DNA of 62,240 nt from Blastococcus saxobsidens. Lineage in GTDB: Bacteria > Actinomycetota > Actinomycetes > Mycobacteriales > Geodermatophilaceae. This document shows, in pieces, positions 1 through 9,427 of this stretch. The position numbers and the translations under genes were made by a program. Numbering within the stretch: position 1 is the stretch's first letter; each line of letters begins with the position of its first letter. Below the pieces are notes generated by a model. It saw only the letters and a program-made list of their open reading frames with translations, was not told the DNA's origin and did no database searches. The stretch is taken from NCBI RefSeq assembly GCF_002938435.1, contig NZ_POQT01000027.1, forward strand, positions 1-62,240, given 5' to 3'.

Positions 1-1269
<1,269 letters not shown>

Positions 1270-1270
<1 letters not shown>

Positions 1271-2463
1271 TGCGCTCCGTCGACGACCTCCTCGCCGAGG
1301 GCGTCTCCGGTCGGCGCGTGCTCCTGCGCGCCGACCTGAACGTCCCGCTGGACAAGCAGACCGGCGCGATCACCGACGACGGCCGCATCCGCGCCAGCCT
1401 GCCCACGCTGGCGGCCCTGCGCGAGGCCGGTGCCCGGGTGGTCGTGGCGGCCCACCTCGGCCGGCCCAAGGGCACGCCGGACCCGCAGTTCTCCCTCGCG
1501 CCGGTCGCCGCGCGGCTGGGCGAGCTGCTGGGCACGAATGTGCCGCTGGCCGCCGACGTCGCCGGCGACGACGCCCGCGCGAAGGCCGAGGCCCTCGGGG
1601 ACGGTGACGTCCTCCTGCTGGAGAACGTCCGCTTCGAGGCGGCCGAGACGTCGAAGGACGACGCCGAGCGGGGCGAGCTGGCCGACCGGTTCGCCGCCCT
1701 GGCCGACGTCTACGTCGACGACGCGTTCGGCGCCGTGCACCGCAAGCACGCCTCGGTGTTCGACGTCGCCCAGCGGGTGCCGCGCTACGCCGGTCGCCTG
1801 GTGGCCCGCGAGCTCGAGGTGCTCACCCGGCTGACCACCGACCCCGAGCGGCCCTACGTGGTCGTGCTCGGCGGCTCCAAGGTCAGCGACAAGCTGGCGG
1901 TCATCGAGGCGCTGCTGCCCAAGGTCGACCGGCTGCTGGTCGGCGGCGGCATGTGCTTCACCTTCCTCGCCGCCCAGGGCCACGGCGTCGGGTCCTCGCT
2001 GCTCGAGGCCGACCAGGTCGAGACCTGCCGCCGGCTGCTGGCCGAGGCCGACGGGCGCATCGTGCTGCCCGTCGACGTCGTCTGCTCGCCGGCGTTCAGC
2101 GCCGACGCCGGGTCGACCACGGTCGTCGTCGAGGAGATCCCCGAGGACCAGATGGGGCTGGACGTCGGACCGCGCACCGTCGAGCTCTTCGCGGGCGAGC
2201 TGTCCGGCGCCCGCACGGTCTTCTGGAACGGCCCGATGGGCGTGTTCGAGATGGCCCCGTTCCAGGCGGGCACCCGTGGCGTCGCCCAGGCGGTCGCCGG
2301 GGTCGCCGGGCTGTCGGTCGTCGGCGGCGGCGACTCCGCCGCCGCGGTCCGGGTGCTCGGCCTCGACGAGGAGTCCTACGGGCACATCAGCACCGGCGGC
2401 GGCGCGTCGCTGGAGTACCTCGAGGGTCGGGAGCTCCCGGGCCTCGCGGTGCTCGCGGACTGA
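1270..2463 (+). CDS. pgk: phosphoglycerate kinase
   Basis: Transfers the acyl phosphate of 1,3-bisphosphoglycerate to ADP. The product has 397 residues. The substrate-binding motif RADLNVPL is at residues 20-27. GGSKVSDK is mid-protein, WNGPMGVFE precedes the ATP site, and the C-terminus has the [13 protein letters not shown] loop that closes over the nucleotide. The start ATG overlaps the gap stop by one base. tpiA begins 11 bases after the stop. This is a fully canonical glycolytic gene. Confidence 0.98.
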
Positions 2464-2474
2464 ACGGGGAGATC

Positions 2475-3263
2475 ATGGCCACCGCCACCCGCCGGCCGCT
2501 CATCGCCGGCAACTGGAAGATGAACATGAACCACCTGGAGGCCATCGGGCTGGTCCAGAAGGTGGTGTTCAGCCTCAAGGACGAGGAGATGGAGGCGGCC
2601 GAGGTCGTCGTCCTCCCTCCGTTCACCGCGCTGCGCAGCGTCCAGACCCTGGTCGCCGGCGACAAGCTGGCCATCGGCTACGGAGCGCAGGACCTCTCCA
2701 CGCAGGACTCCGGTGCCTACACCGGAGAGGTCAGCGGCAGCATGCTGGCCGCGCTCGGTTGCACTTACGTCACGGTCGGCCACTCCGAGCGGCGCGCGCT
2801 GCACGGTGAGGACGACGCCGTCGTGGCCACCAAGGTGACGGCCGCGCTACGGCACGGGCTGGTCCCGATCCTGTGCGTGGGGGAGGGGCTGGACGTCCGC
2901 AGGGCCGGCACCCACGTCGCGCACTGCACCGACCAGCTCGACGCCGCGCTCGAGGGGCTGACCGCCGAGCAGGTGGCCGGCCTTGTCGTCGCGTACGAGC
3001 CGGTGTGGGCCATCGGCACGGGCGAGGTCGCCACCCCGGAGGACGCCCAGGAGGTGTGCGGCGCACTCCGAGCGCGGCTCGCCGGGCGGTTCGGCCCGGA
3101 GACGGCCGACAGCGTCCGTATCCTCTACGGCGGGTCGGTGAAGGCTGCGAGCACGGCCGGCATCCTGGCCGGGGCGGACATCGACGGCGCGCTCGTCGGC
3201 GGTGCCAGCCTGGACGCCGACGAGTTCGCGCAGATCTGTCGGATCGCCGCCGGCGGCAGCTGA
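2475..3263 (+). CDS. tpiA: triosephosphate isomerase
   Basis: Interconverts dihydroxyacetone phosphate and glyceraldehyde-3-phosphate. The product has 262 residues, typical for actinobacteria. Lys15 of the NWKMN motif, the catalytic His in GHSERR, the catalytic Glu in [11 protein letters not shown] (flexible loop) and the phosphate-binding YGGSVK are all present. GGGGAG upstream acts as Shine-Dalgarno. It is the third gene of the glycolytic operon; a 13-bp hairpin starts two bases after its stop. Confidence 0.98.
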   Translation: MATATRRPLIAGNWKMNMNHLEAIGLVQKVVFSLKDEEMEAAEVVVLPPFTALRSVQTLVAGDKLAIGYGAQDLSTQDSGAYTGEVSGSMLAALGCTYVTVGHSERRALHGEDDAVVATKVTAALRHGLVPILCVGEGLDVRRAGTHVAHCTDQLDAALEGLTAEQVAGLVVAYEPVWAIGTGEVATPEDAQEVCGALRARLAGRFGPETADSVRILYGGSVKAASTAGILAGADIDGALVGGASLDADEFAQICRIAAGGS

Positions 3264-3265
3264 AC

Positions 3266-3311
3266 CCTGCTGCCCGCCGTCGGCCGGGCACGGGTGGGGG
3301 CGGGCAGCAGG
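3266..3311 (+). terminator. 13-bp perfect hairpin after tpiA, reaching the next start codon
   Basis: CCTGCTGCCCGCC (3266-3278) is exactly complementary to GGCGGGCAGCAGG (3299-3311), with a 20-base loop. It begins right after the tpiA stop, so it can end the glycolytic operon. Its right arm ends on the first base of the downstream GTG start and contains most of that gene's G-rich ribosome-binding region, so it could also mask translation of the next gene if read-through occurs. Confidence 0.6.
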
Positions 3312-5083
3312 TGGTGCAGCAGAGGCTGGAACGGCCGGCCGACCGGCTGCCGGCATGGGCGCAGGGCTGGTCGCGCCGCCGGATCCTCGGATCGGCCGCG
3401 GTCCTGCTGCTCGTGGCCGTGCTCGCGGTCAGCTGCCTGGGCGGTGCCGGGGGCCGGGCCGACGTCCCGGTCCTGGCCGACGGCGCCGACGCGGGCGTCG
3501 AGGGCGTCCGGTCGCCGTCGGACGTCAGCGGCGGCACGCTGCGGCTGGTCGCCCCGCCGATCGACAGCCTGGACCCCCAGCGGTCCTACCTGCCGGGTGT
3601 CTGGAACCTGATGCGGCTCTACACCCGCACGCTGGTCACCTACTCCAGCGAGCCCGGCGCGACCGGCGAGCTCGTCCCCGATCTGGCCACCGACCTCGGC
3701 ACGGTGTCGGAGGACGGCCTGACCTGGACGTTCACCCTCCGCGAGGGCGTCCGCTTCGAGACCGGGCAGCCGATCACCAGCCGCGACGTCAAGTACGGCA
3801 TCGCCCGGTCCTTCGCCTCCGACGTCATCGTCGGCGGTCCGACGTACGTCGTCGACCTGCTGGACGACCCGGGCAACCCCTACCCCGGGCCGTACTCCAA
3901 GGAAGAGGACGACCCCGACCTGACCGCGGTGGAGACGCCGGACGACCGCACCATCGTCTTCCGGCTGCGCGCGCCGCAGCCGGATTTCCCGTACGTGATG
4001 GCGCTGCCGTCGAGCAGCCCGGTCCCGGCCGACGCCGACACCCGCGGCGAGTACGGGCGCGACCCGGTGTCCTCCGGTCCGTACGCGGTCACCTCGGTCG
4101 ATCCGGAGACCGGCATCCGGCTCGACCGCAATCCGCAGTGGGACCCGGCCACCGACGGCGTGCGCACCGCGCTGCCCGACACGGTGGTCGTCCGCACCGG
4201 CCTGTCCGGCCTCGAGCGCGACCAGGCGCTCCTGGCCGGCTCCGCCGACATCGACATCTCCGGGACGGGCGTCCAGACGGCGACGACCGCGCGGATGCCG
4301 GACCAGGAGGAGCTCCTGGCGCGGGTGGACGACGTGACCACCGGCGCGGTGCGCATCCTCGCCCTGCCCACCGACGTCGCGCCGATGGACGACCCCGGCT
4401 GCCGGGCCGCGGTCGCGGCGGCGGTGGACCGGCGCGCCGTCCAGACGGCGCTGGGCGGAGCGGTCGACGTGGTGCGCAGCTCGCAGCTGTGGCCGCGTGA
4501 TCTGGCGGGGGGGCCGGAGCAGCGAGACGCCGGCCCAGACCTGGACCGGGCCCGTGCGGCGCTGGAGGAGTGCGGGCGGCCGGACGGCTTCAGCACGGTG
4601 CTGGCGGTGGTCGACTCGCGCAGCAGCCTGGAGGCGGCCGGGGTCCTCGCCGCCCAGCTCGGCGAGGTGGGCATCGACGTGGAGGTCCGGCCGCTGGACC
4701 CGGTCACCTTCTACGCCACCGAGGTGGGCAACCCCGACGTCGTGCGGCAGAACGGCTACGGCCTGGTGCTGGCCACCCGGACCGCGGACCTGCCGACCCC
4801 GGGATCGTTCCTGGTGCCGCTGGTCGACGGGCGCAGCGTGCGCACGGTGGGCAATTCCAACTACGCGCGGCTGGACGACCCGGCGATCAACACGCTGGTC
4901 GACGAGGCGCGGGCCCAGGGCGGCGACAGCTGGCGGGCGGTCGCCGAGGCGGCGGTGGAGACGTCGGCCTACGTGCCGCTGGCCGAGACGCGCATCCAGC
5001 TGCTGGCGGGGCAGCGGCTGCGCAACGGCCTCGTCATGCGCCCCTACGCCGGGTACGACGTCGCGACGGCGGGCGTCCGCTGA
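3311..5083 (+). CDS. family-5 (peptide/nickel type) ABC substrate-binding lipoprotein
   Basis: Probable extracellular solute-binding protein of the SBP_bac_5 (DppA/OppA) family, 590 residues. Residues 22-24 are RRR, followed by a hydrophobic stretch and a lipobox-like LAVSC with Cys42, so it is likely a membrane-anchored lipoprotein. The mature part has the family start GTLRLV-x4-DSLDPQR, the LTWTFTLREGVRF motif and D-x-G-ITSRDVKYGIARSF. Start GTG 3311 (or 3314) is preferred because earlier codons would lie in tpiA. No permease or ATPase gene lies nearby, so it is an orphan binding subunit between tpiA and secG, where actinobacteria normally have few or no extra genes. The ligand is unknown; a peptide is the default guess. 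Confidence 0.85.
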   Translation: MVQQRLERPADRLPAWAQGWSRRRILGSAAVLLLVAVLAVSCLGGAGGRADVPVLADGADAGVEGVRSPSDVSGGTLRLVAPPIDSLDPQRSYLPGVWNLMRLYTRTLVTYSSEPGATGELVPDLATDLGTVSEDGLTWTFTLREGVRFETGQPITSRDVKYGIARSFASDVIVGGPTYVVDLLDDPGNPYPGPYSKEEDDPDLTAVETPDDRTIVFRLRAPQPDFPYVMALPSSSPVPADADTRGEYGRDPVSSGPYAVTSVDPETGIRLDRNPQWDPATDGVRTALPDTVVVRTGLSGLERDQALLAGSADIDISGTGVQTATTARMPDQEELLARVDDVTTGAVRILALPTDVAPMDDPGCRAAVAAAVDRRAVQTALGGAVDVVRSSQLWPRDLAGGPEQRDAGPDLDRARAALEECGRPDGFSTVLAVVDSRSSLEAAGVLAAQLGEVGIDVEVRPLDPVTFYATEVGNPDVVRQNGYGLVLATRTADLPTPGSFLVPLVDGRSVRTVGNSNYARLDDPAINTLVDEARAQGGDSWRAVAEAAVETSAYVPLAETRIQLLAGQRLRNGLVMRPYAGYDVATAGVR

Positions 5084-5185
5084 CCCGCTCCCGGCCCGAC
5101 CTCGGCGGTCCCGAGGACGGCGTCGGCTAGGCTCGTGCCGAGAGCTGGCGTCCGTCGCCGGTCGTCGAGACTTCCGGAGAGGTCA

Positions 5186-5422
5186 ATGGAGCTGGTCCTC
5201 AACGTGCTGCTGGTCGTCACCAGCCTGCTCCTCATCGTGCTCATCCTGCTGCACCGCGGCAAGGGTGGCGGTCTGTCGTCGATGTTCGGTGGCGCTGCCT
5301 CCGCCTCGCTGTCGGGCTCGTCGGTCGTGGAGAAGAACCTGAACCGGCTGACCGTGCTCACCGCCGCCATCTGGGCCGTGTGCATCGTCGGGCTGGGGAT
5401 CCTGGTCAAGGTCGCCGCCTGA
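5186..5422 (+). CDS. secG: protein-export translocase subunit SecG
   Basis: Small inner-membrane subunit of the SecYEG channel, 78 residues, with two membrane segments (about 4-22 and 52-72) separated by a Gly/Ser-rich cytosolic loop (GGGLSSMFGG), the family hallmark. An upstream frame extension is open, but ATG 5186 has GGAGAGG 4-11 bases before it and gives the normal length. The position next to gap-pgk-tpi is conserved in actinobacteria. A hairpin follows immediately. Confidence 0.95.
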   Translation: MELVLNVLLVVTSLLLIVLILLHRGKGGGLSSMFGGAASASLSGSSVVEKNLNRLTVLTAAIWAVCIVGLGILVKVAA

Positions 5423-5428
5423 CCGGGC

Positions 5429-5446
5429 GGTCCGCCGTCGCGGACC
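5429..5446 (+). terminator. hairpin after secG
   Basis: GGTCCGC (5429-5435) and GCGGACC (5440-5446) form a perfect 7-bp stem with a 4-base loop, 6 bases past the secG stop. No T run follows, as is common in high-GC actinobacteria. Confidence 0.55.
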
Positions 5447-5496
5447 CGAGTTGCGATCGCAGCGATTTCGTGACCGATATCGCCCCTTCCTGGTTC

Positions 5497-5550
5497 TAGA
5501 CTTCCGGCGCGGTGGCCGTGCCACCGCGACCCGGAGCGACGATCAGGGGG
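5497..5550 (+). promoter_or_regulatory. candidate rbpA promoter and structured leader
   Basis: TAGACT at 5497-5502 is a good -10 box, predicting transcription start near 5509. A perfect 9-bp hairpin, CGCGGTGGC (5508-5516) with GCCACCGCG (5520-5528), sits at that start. CAGGGGG (5544-5550) is the Shine-Dalgarno sequence for GTG 5556. No convincing -35 box or SigR-type GGGAAT is seen. Confidence 0.4.
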
Positions 5551-5555
5551 CACTT

Positions 5556-5897
5556 GTGGCTGGTGGCAACGCGATCCGGGGTTCCCGGGTCGGAGCGGGC
5601 CCGGTGGGCGAGGCCGAACGGGGAGAGGCCGCGCCACGGCGCCGCATCCCGTTCTGGTGCGCCAACGGGCACGAGACCCGGGTGGTGCTGGCCAGCGAGG
5701 CCGACGTCCCGGAGTTCTGGGACTGCCCCCGGTGCGGGCTGCCGGCCGGGCAGGACCGCGAGGAGCCGCCGCCGGCCCCGCGCATCGAGCCCTACAAGAC
5801 CCACCTGGCCTACGTCCGCGAGCGGCGCAGCGACGCCGACGGCGACGCGCTCCTGCAGGAAGCGCTCGACCGGCTCCGGGTGCGCCGCGGCGGCTGA
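5556..5897 (+). CDS. rbpA: RNA polymerase-binding protein RbpA
   Basis: Actinobacterial protein that binds the principal sigma factor and RNA polymerase and stabilises the open promoter complex. The product has 113 residues. The N-terminal GGNAIRGSRVGA matches the RbpA tail. The core domain has FWC-x3-H and WDCPRCG, a zinc-site pattern as in Streptomyces RbpA, and the C-terminal sigma-interaction part has PYKTHLAYVRERRSD. GTG 5556 is chosen because it gives this N-terminus and follows CAGGGGG. It is a single gene, convergent with pgl. Confidence 0.92.
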   Translation: MAGGNAIRGSRVGAGPVGEAERGEAAPRRRIPFWCANGHETRVVLASEADVPEFWDCPRCGLPAGQDREEPPPAPRIEPYKTHLAYVRERRSDADGDALLQEALDRLRVRRGG

Positions 5898-5913
5898 GCC
5901 CGGGTCTGCGCCT

Positions 5914-5930
5914 GCCGGCGGGCGGCCGGC
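5914..5930. terminator. hairpin between convergent rbpA and pgl
   Basis: Two copies of GCCGGC (5914-5919 and 5925-5930) can pair across a 5-base loop in the 41-base gap between the two stop codons. It would work in both directions. The stem is short, so the call is tentative. Confidence 0.4.
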
Positions 5931-5938
5931 GCCCGCGC

Positions 5939-6751
5939 TCAGCCCTGGGCGCGCGGCAGTTCGGCAGCGGCGGCGCCGTCCAGCAGCCACCGGGTGGCAC
6001 GGGTGCCGCGCACCCCGGCCACCGGGATCTCCGCGGGGTCGGCGCCGGCGAGCGCCCGCGCCACGGCCGGGGCCTTGGCCTCGCCGGTCGCGAGCACCCA
6101 GACCTCCTCGGCGCTGTTGATGGCGCCGAAGCCCAGGCTGACCCGGGTGGGCGGCGGCTTCGGGCAGTCGCGGACGGCGAGGACCGAGCGCTCGTCCCGC
6201 ACGGCGGGCGTGCCGGGGAAGATCGAGGCGGTGTGCCCCTCGGGTCCCATGCCGAGCAGCAGCACGTCGAAGCGCGGCAGATCGGCTCCCTCCGCGGCGT
6301 ACTCGCGGAGCTCGGCGACGTACTCGTCGGCGGCCTCCTCGGGCGAGGCGAACCCGCCGTCGGACGGCGGCATGGCGTGCACGCGGAAGTCCGGCATGTC
6401 GAGCGCGTCCAGCAGCGCCCGGCGGGCCTGACCCTCGTTGCGCTCGGCGGAGTCCCCGGGGACGAACCGCTCGTCGCCCCACCACACGTCGACCTTCGTC
6501 CAGTCGACCTTCTCCCGCACGGGCTCGGCGACCAGGCCGGCGACGTGCTCGAGGACGGCGATGCCGATGCCCCCGCCGGTCAGGACCACCGACGCGTCAC
6601 CGTGGACCGCCTGGGCCGCGGCCAGCCGGGCGACCAGGGCCTCGGCGACGGCCCGGGCCAGCCGGTCGGCGTCCGGCTCGATCACCACCTGCGGGGTGGG
6701 CCGGTCGTCGGGCAGTCCGGCAGCGGCGCGGTCGCCGGGGGAGAGGCTCAC
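5939..6751 (-). CDS. pgl: 6-phosphogluconolactonase
   Basis: Hydrolyses 6-phosphogluconolactone, the second step of the oxidative pentose-phosphate pathway. The product has 270 residues, of the DevB type. The N-terminal VVLTGGGIG corresponds to the family's phosphate-binding glycine loop; WWGDERFV and LLGMGPEGHTASIFP carry the conserved active-site residues. The GTG start overlaps the opcA stop (GTGA), so it is translationally coupled to opcA. It is the last gene of the tkt-tal-pgi-zwf-opcA-pgl run. Confidence 0.95.
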   Translation of the reverse strand: MSLSPGDRAAAGLPDDRPTPQVVIEPDADRLARAVAEALVARLAAAQAVHGDASVVLTGGGIGIAVLEHVAGLVAEPVREKVDWTKVDVWWGDERFVPGDSAERNEGQARRALLDALDMPDFRVHAMPPSDGGFASPEEAADEYVAELREYAAEGADLPRFDVLLLGMGPEGHTASIFPGTPAVRDERSVLAVRDCPKPPPTRVSLGFGAINSAEEVWVLATGEAKAPAVARALAGADPAEIPVAGVRGTRATRWLLDGAAAAELPRAQG

Positions 6752-7764
6752 GGGGTGCTCACTTCCTGCTCCTGGCCCGCGGGATCGAACCAGACGTGCT
6801 CGCGGACGGGATCGCGGTCGGAGAGGCCGCTGAGGCCGGTGGCCGCCTCCAGCGCCTCGCTGTAGGGCTCGTCGGGGTCGAGGCGTCGCAGTTCCTCGCT
6901 CAGCAGGTCCCCGAGCGCCCGTTCCGGCAGCGCGAGCGTCGAGTCGGGCCGGTAGGGCTGGGAGATGATCGCGCCACCCCGGTGGTCGGCCCGGACCTGG
7001 ACCTCCTCGTCCTGGTCGAGCCGGAGCGTGACCGCCTCCACCCCGCTGGGGCCGGCACGGCGGGAGCCGGCGACGATCTCGACCGAGCAGCCGCAGCGCG
7101 AGGACAGCCAGCCCGCCAGCAGCTCGGGGGTGGCGTTGCCGGGGTCTCCCTCGATGAGCCCGCCGCGCACCTGCACGGCGTCGCCGCGCCGGCCGGAGAC
7201 GGAGTCCAGGGTGGAGGCCAGGACCGCCCGCCAGGCGGTGCTGCGGGTCCAGGCCAGGTCGGTGTCACCGGGTGCGTAGTCCTCGGCCCGCAGCCGCAGG
7301 GCGGCGTTCGGGTCGTCGGCCAGCGAGCTGTCGGTGATGCGGCGGTCGGCGAAGACGCCCAGCGCGTCGGTGGCCATCCGCTCGGGCGGGGCGCCGTGCC
7401 ACCAGGTGACCACGGGGGCGTCCGCGGCGAGCAGGGGCAGGACGACGGACTCGGCGTGCAGGGACAGCCGCCCGTACATGCGCATGACCACGGCCTCCCC
7501 GGGGCCCAGCCGGCCGCCGATGAGCACCTCGGCGTCCAGCCGGGGGACCGGTGCGTCGATCTGCCGGCGGACGGCGATCAGGACCCGGCAGGGGTGCATC
7601 TCCGCGGCGTGGGTCGCCGCCTCCTCGGCCTCGGTCACCCGGCTCTCGTCGGCGACGACGACGAGGGTCAGCGCGACCCCGGACAGGACCGCGCCGCCGG
7701 TGCGTCGCTGGGCGGCCAGCTCCTTCACCACGGCTGATCCGGTGGTGTCCCACAGCGTCGTCAC
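6748..7764 (-). CDS. opcA: glucose-6-phosphate dehydrogenase assembly protein OpcA
   Basis: Allosteric partner needed for full activity of glucose-6-phosphate dehydrogenase in actinobacteria and cyanobacteria. The product has 338 residues. The N-terminus MTTLWDTTGSAVVKEL and the APVVTWWHGAPP stretch are typical of the actinobacterial family. The GTG start has GAGGAGAT upstream. zwf ends 40 bases before it, and its stop overlaps the pgl start, as expected for a dedicated Zwf partner. Confidence 0.93.
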   Translation of the reverse strand: MTTLWDTTGSAVVKELAAQRRTGGAVLSGVALTLVVVADESRVTEAEEAATHAAEMHPCRVLIAVRRQIDAPVPRLDAEVLIGGRLGPGEAVVMRMYGRLSLHAESVVLPLLAADAPVVTWWHGAPPERMATDALGVFADRRITDSSLADDPNAALRLRAEDYAPGDTDLAWTRSTAWRAVLASTLDSVSGRRGDAVQVRGGLIEGDPGNATPELLAGWLSSRCGCSVEIVAGSRRAGPSGVEAVTLRLDQDEEVQVRADHRGGAIISQPYRPDSTLALPERALGDLLSEELRRLDPDEPYSEALEAATGLSGLSDRDPVREHVWFDPAGQEQEVSTP

Positions 7765-7804
7765 GGGATCTCCTCGAATGCGAGCGGGCGGGCGGGGGCG
7801 GCGC

Positions 7805-9322
7805 TCACGGTCGCCGCCAGCGACGGCCCTCGGCCGCCAGCATCTCCTCGGCGGCGCGGGGACCCCACTCGCCGGCGCGGTAGGGGTGGGGCTCCGTCCC
7901 CTGCCAGTACTCCTCCAGCGGGTCGATCACCGCCCAGGAGGCCTCGACCTCGGCGTTGCGCGGGAAGAGCGTCGCGTCGCCGAGCAGCACGTCGAGCAGC
8001 AGCCGCTCGTAGGCCTCGGGGCTGGACTCGGTGAACTGCTCGCCGTAGAGGAAGTCCATCGACACGTCGCGGACCTCCATGACGCTGCCCGGCACCTTCG
8101 ACCCGAACTTGAGGGTGACCCCTTCGTCGGGTTGCACCCGGACGACGAGCTGGTTGTTGCCCAGCTCCTCGGTGTCGGTGTCGGCGAACGGCAGGTGCGG
8201 GGCGCGCTTGAACACCAGCGCGATCTCGGTGACGCGCCGGGGGAGACGCTTGCCGGTGCGCAGGTAGAAGGGGACGCCGGCCCACCGGCGGGTCTCCACG
8301 CCGAGCCGGACGGCGGCGAACGTCTCGGTGGTCGACCCGGCGTCGACGCCTTCCTCCTGCCGGTAGCCGCAGGCGCGCTGGCCGGCCAGCCAGCCCTGCT
8401 GGTACTGCCCGCGGACGGCGAAGGTCTCCAAGTCGTCGGGGAGCGAGACGGCCCGCAGCACCTTGAGCTTCTCGGTGCGGATCTCCTCGGCCGAGAACTC
8501 GACCGGCTCCTCCATGGCGGTCAGCGCCAGCAGCTGCAGCAGGTGGTTCTGCAGCACGTCCCGCGCGGCACCGGTCTTCTCGTAGAACCCGGCGCGGCCG
8601 CCGATGCCGACGTCCTCGGCCATGGTGATCTGCACCGAGTCGACGTTGTGGCCGTTCCAGATCGGCTCGAAGAGGGTGTTGGCGAACCGCAGCGCCATCA
8701 GGTTCTGGACGGTCTCCTTGCCCAGGTAGTGGTCGATGCGGAAGACGTCGTCGGCGGTGAAGACCGAGTCGACGAGCTCGTTGAGCTCGCGGCTGGACTC
8801 CAGGTCGGTGCCGAACGGCTTCTCCACGACCACGCGGCGCCAGCGGTCGGGCGTGCTGTCGGCCATGCCGGTGCGCTGCATCTGCTTGAGCACGACCGGG
8901 AACATCGACGGCGGGATGGACAGGTAGAACGCCGCGTTGCCGCCGATGCCGTGGCTGCCCTCCAGCTCCGCGAGGTGCTCGGCCAGCTCGTCGAAGGCGT
9001 TGTCGTCGTCGAAGCTGCCCTGGACGAACCGGACGGTGGTGGCCAGCCGCTCCCAGACCTCCTCGCGCCAGGGGGTGCGTGCGCTCTTCCGGGCGGCGCC
9101 CCGGGCGAGCTCGGCGAATTCCGTGTCGCCCCAGTCGCGGCGGGCGAATCCCAGGAGCGCGAAGTTCGTGGGCAGCAGCCCGCGGTTGGCGAGGTCGTAG
9201 ACGGCCGGCAGCAGCTTCTTGCGCGCCAGGTCCCCGGTGATGCCGAAGACCACCAGGGCGCAGGGCTCGGGGACCCGGGGCAGCCGCCGGTCCCGCGGAT
9301 CGCGCAGCGGGTTGGGGATCAT
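7805..9322 (-). CDS. zwf: glucose-6-phosphate 1-dehydrogenase
   Basis: Oxidises glucose-6-phosphate to 6-phosphogluconolactone, reducing NAD(P). The product has 505 residues. The nucleotide-binding FGITGDL is at 26-32, and the catalytic RIDHYLGKE at residues 195-203 contains the proton-abstracting His region. The protein ends in basic residues. The ATG has GAGGA upstream. It is followed closely by its assembly partner opcA, and separated from pgi by two strong hairpins that may let this gene be expressed independently. Confidence 0.97.
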   Translation of the reverse strand: MIPNPLRDPRDRRLPRVPEPCALVVFGITGDLARKKLLPAVYDLANRGLLPTNFALLGFARRDWGDTEFAELARGAARKSARTPWREEVWERLATTVRFVQGSFDDDNAFDELAEHLAELEGSHGIGGNAAFYLSIPPSMFPVVLKQMQRTGMADSTPDRWRRVVVEKPFGTDLESSRELNELVDSVFTADDVFRIDHYLGKETVQNLMALRFANTLFEPIWNGHNVDSVQITMAEDVGIGGRAGFYEKTGAARDVLQNHLLQLLALTAMEEPVEFSAEEIRTEKLKVLRAVSLPDDLETFAVRGQYQQGWLAGQRACGYRQEEGVDAGSTTETFAAVRLGVETRRWAGVPFYLRTGKRLPRRVTEIALVFKRAPHLPFADTDTEELGNNQLVVRVQPDEGVTLKFGSKVPGSVMEVRDVSMDFLYGEQFTESSPEAYERLLLDVLLGDATLFPRNAEVEASWAVIDPLEEYWQGTEPHPYRAGEWGPRAAEEMLAAEGRRWRRP

Positions 9323-9346
9323 CTTCCGTCCTCGTGGTCGGAGTGG

Positions 9347-9425
9347 CCCGCCGTCCGGCCCGGGGGGCCGGACGGCGGGGTGGAACAGGCGTGGCGGGCC
9401 GGGCGCGCCGGCCGGCCACGCCGCC
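9347..9425 (-). terminator. two tandem strong hairpins between pgi and zwf
   Basis: CCCGCCGTCCGGCC (9347-9360) pairs perfectly over 14 bp with GGCCGGACGGCGGG (9366-9379), loop 5. A second stem uses GGCGTGGC (9390-9397) and GCCACGCC (9414-9421). Both sit in the 105-base gap after the pgi stop, so they probably end or attenuate transcription before zwf. Confidence 0.6.
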
Positions 9426-9427
9426 GG

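Noticed and set aside
3266..3311. Hairpin after tpiA as a fourth copy of the stop-adjacent repeat
   Set aside because: It also starts near a stop codon and has CTGCTGCCC, but lacks the AGGACC start, the CCCCCC run and the CCGTTCCAG end. It is treated as a separate hairpin.
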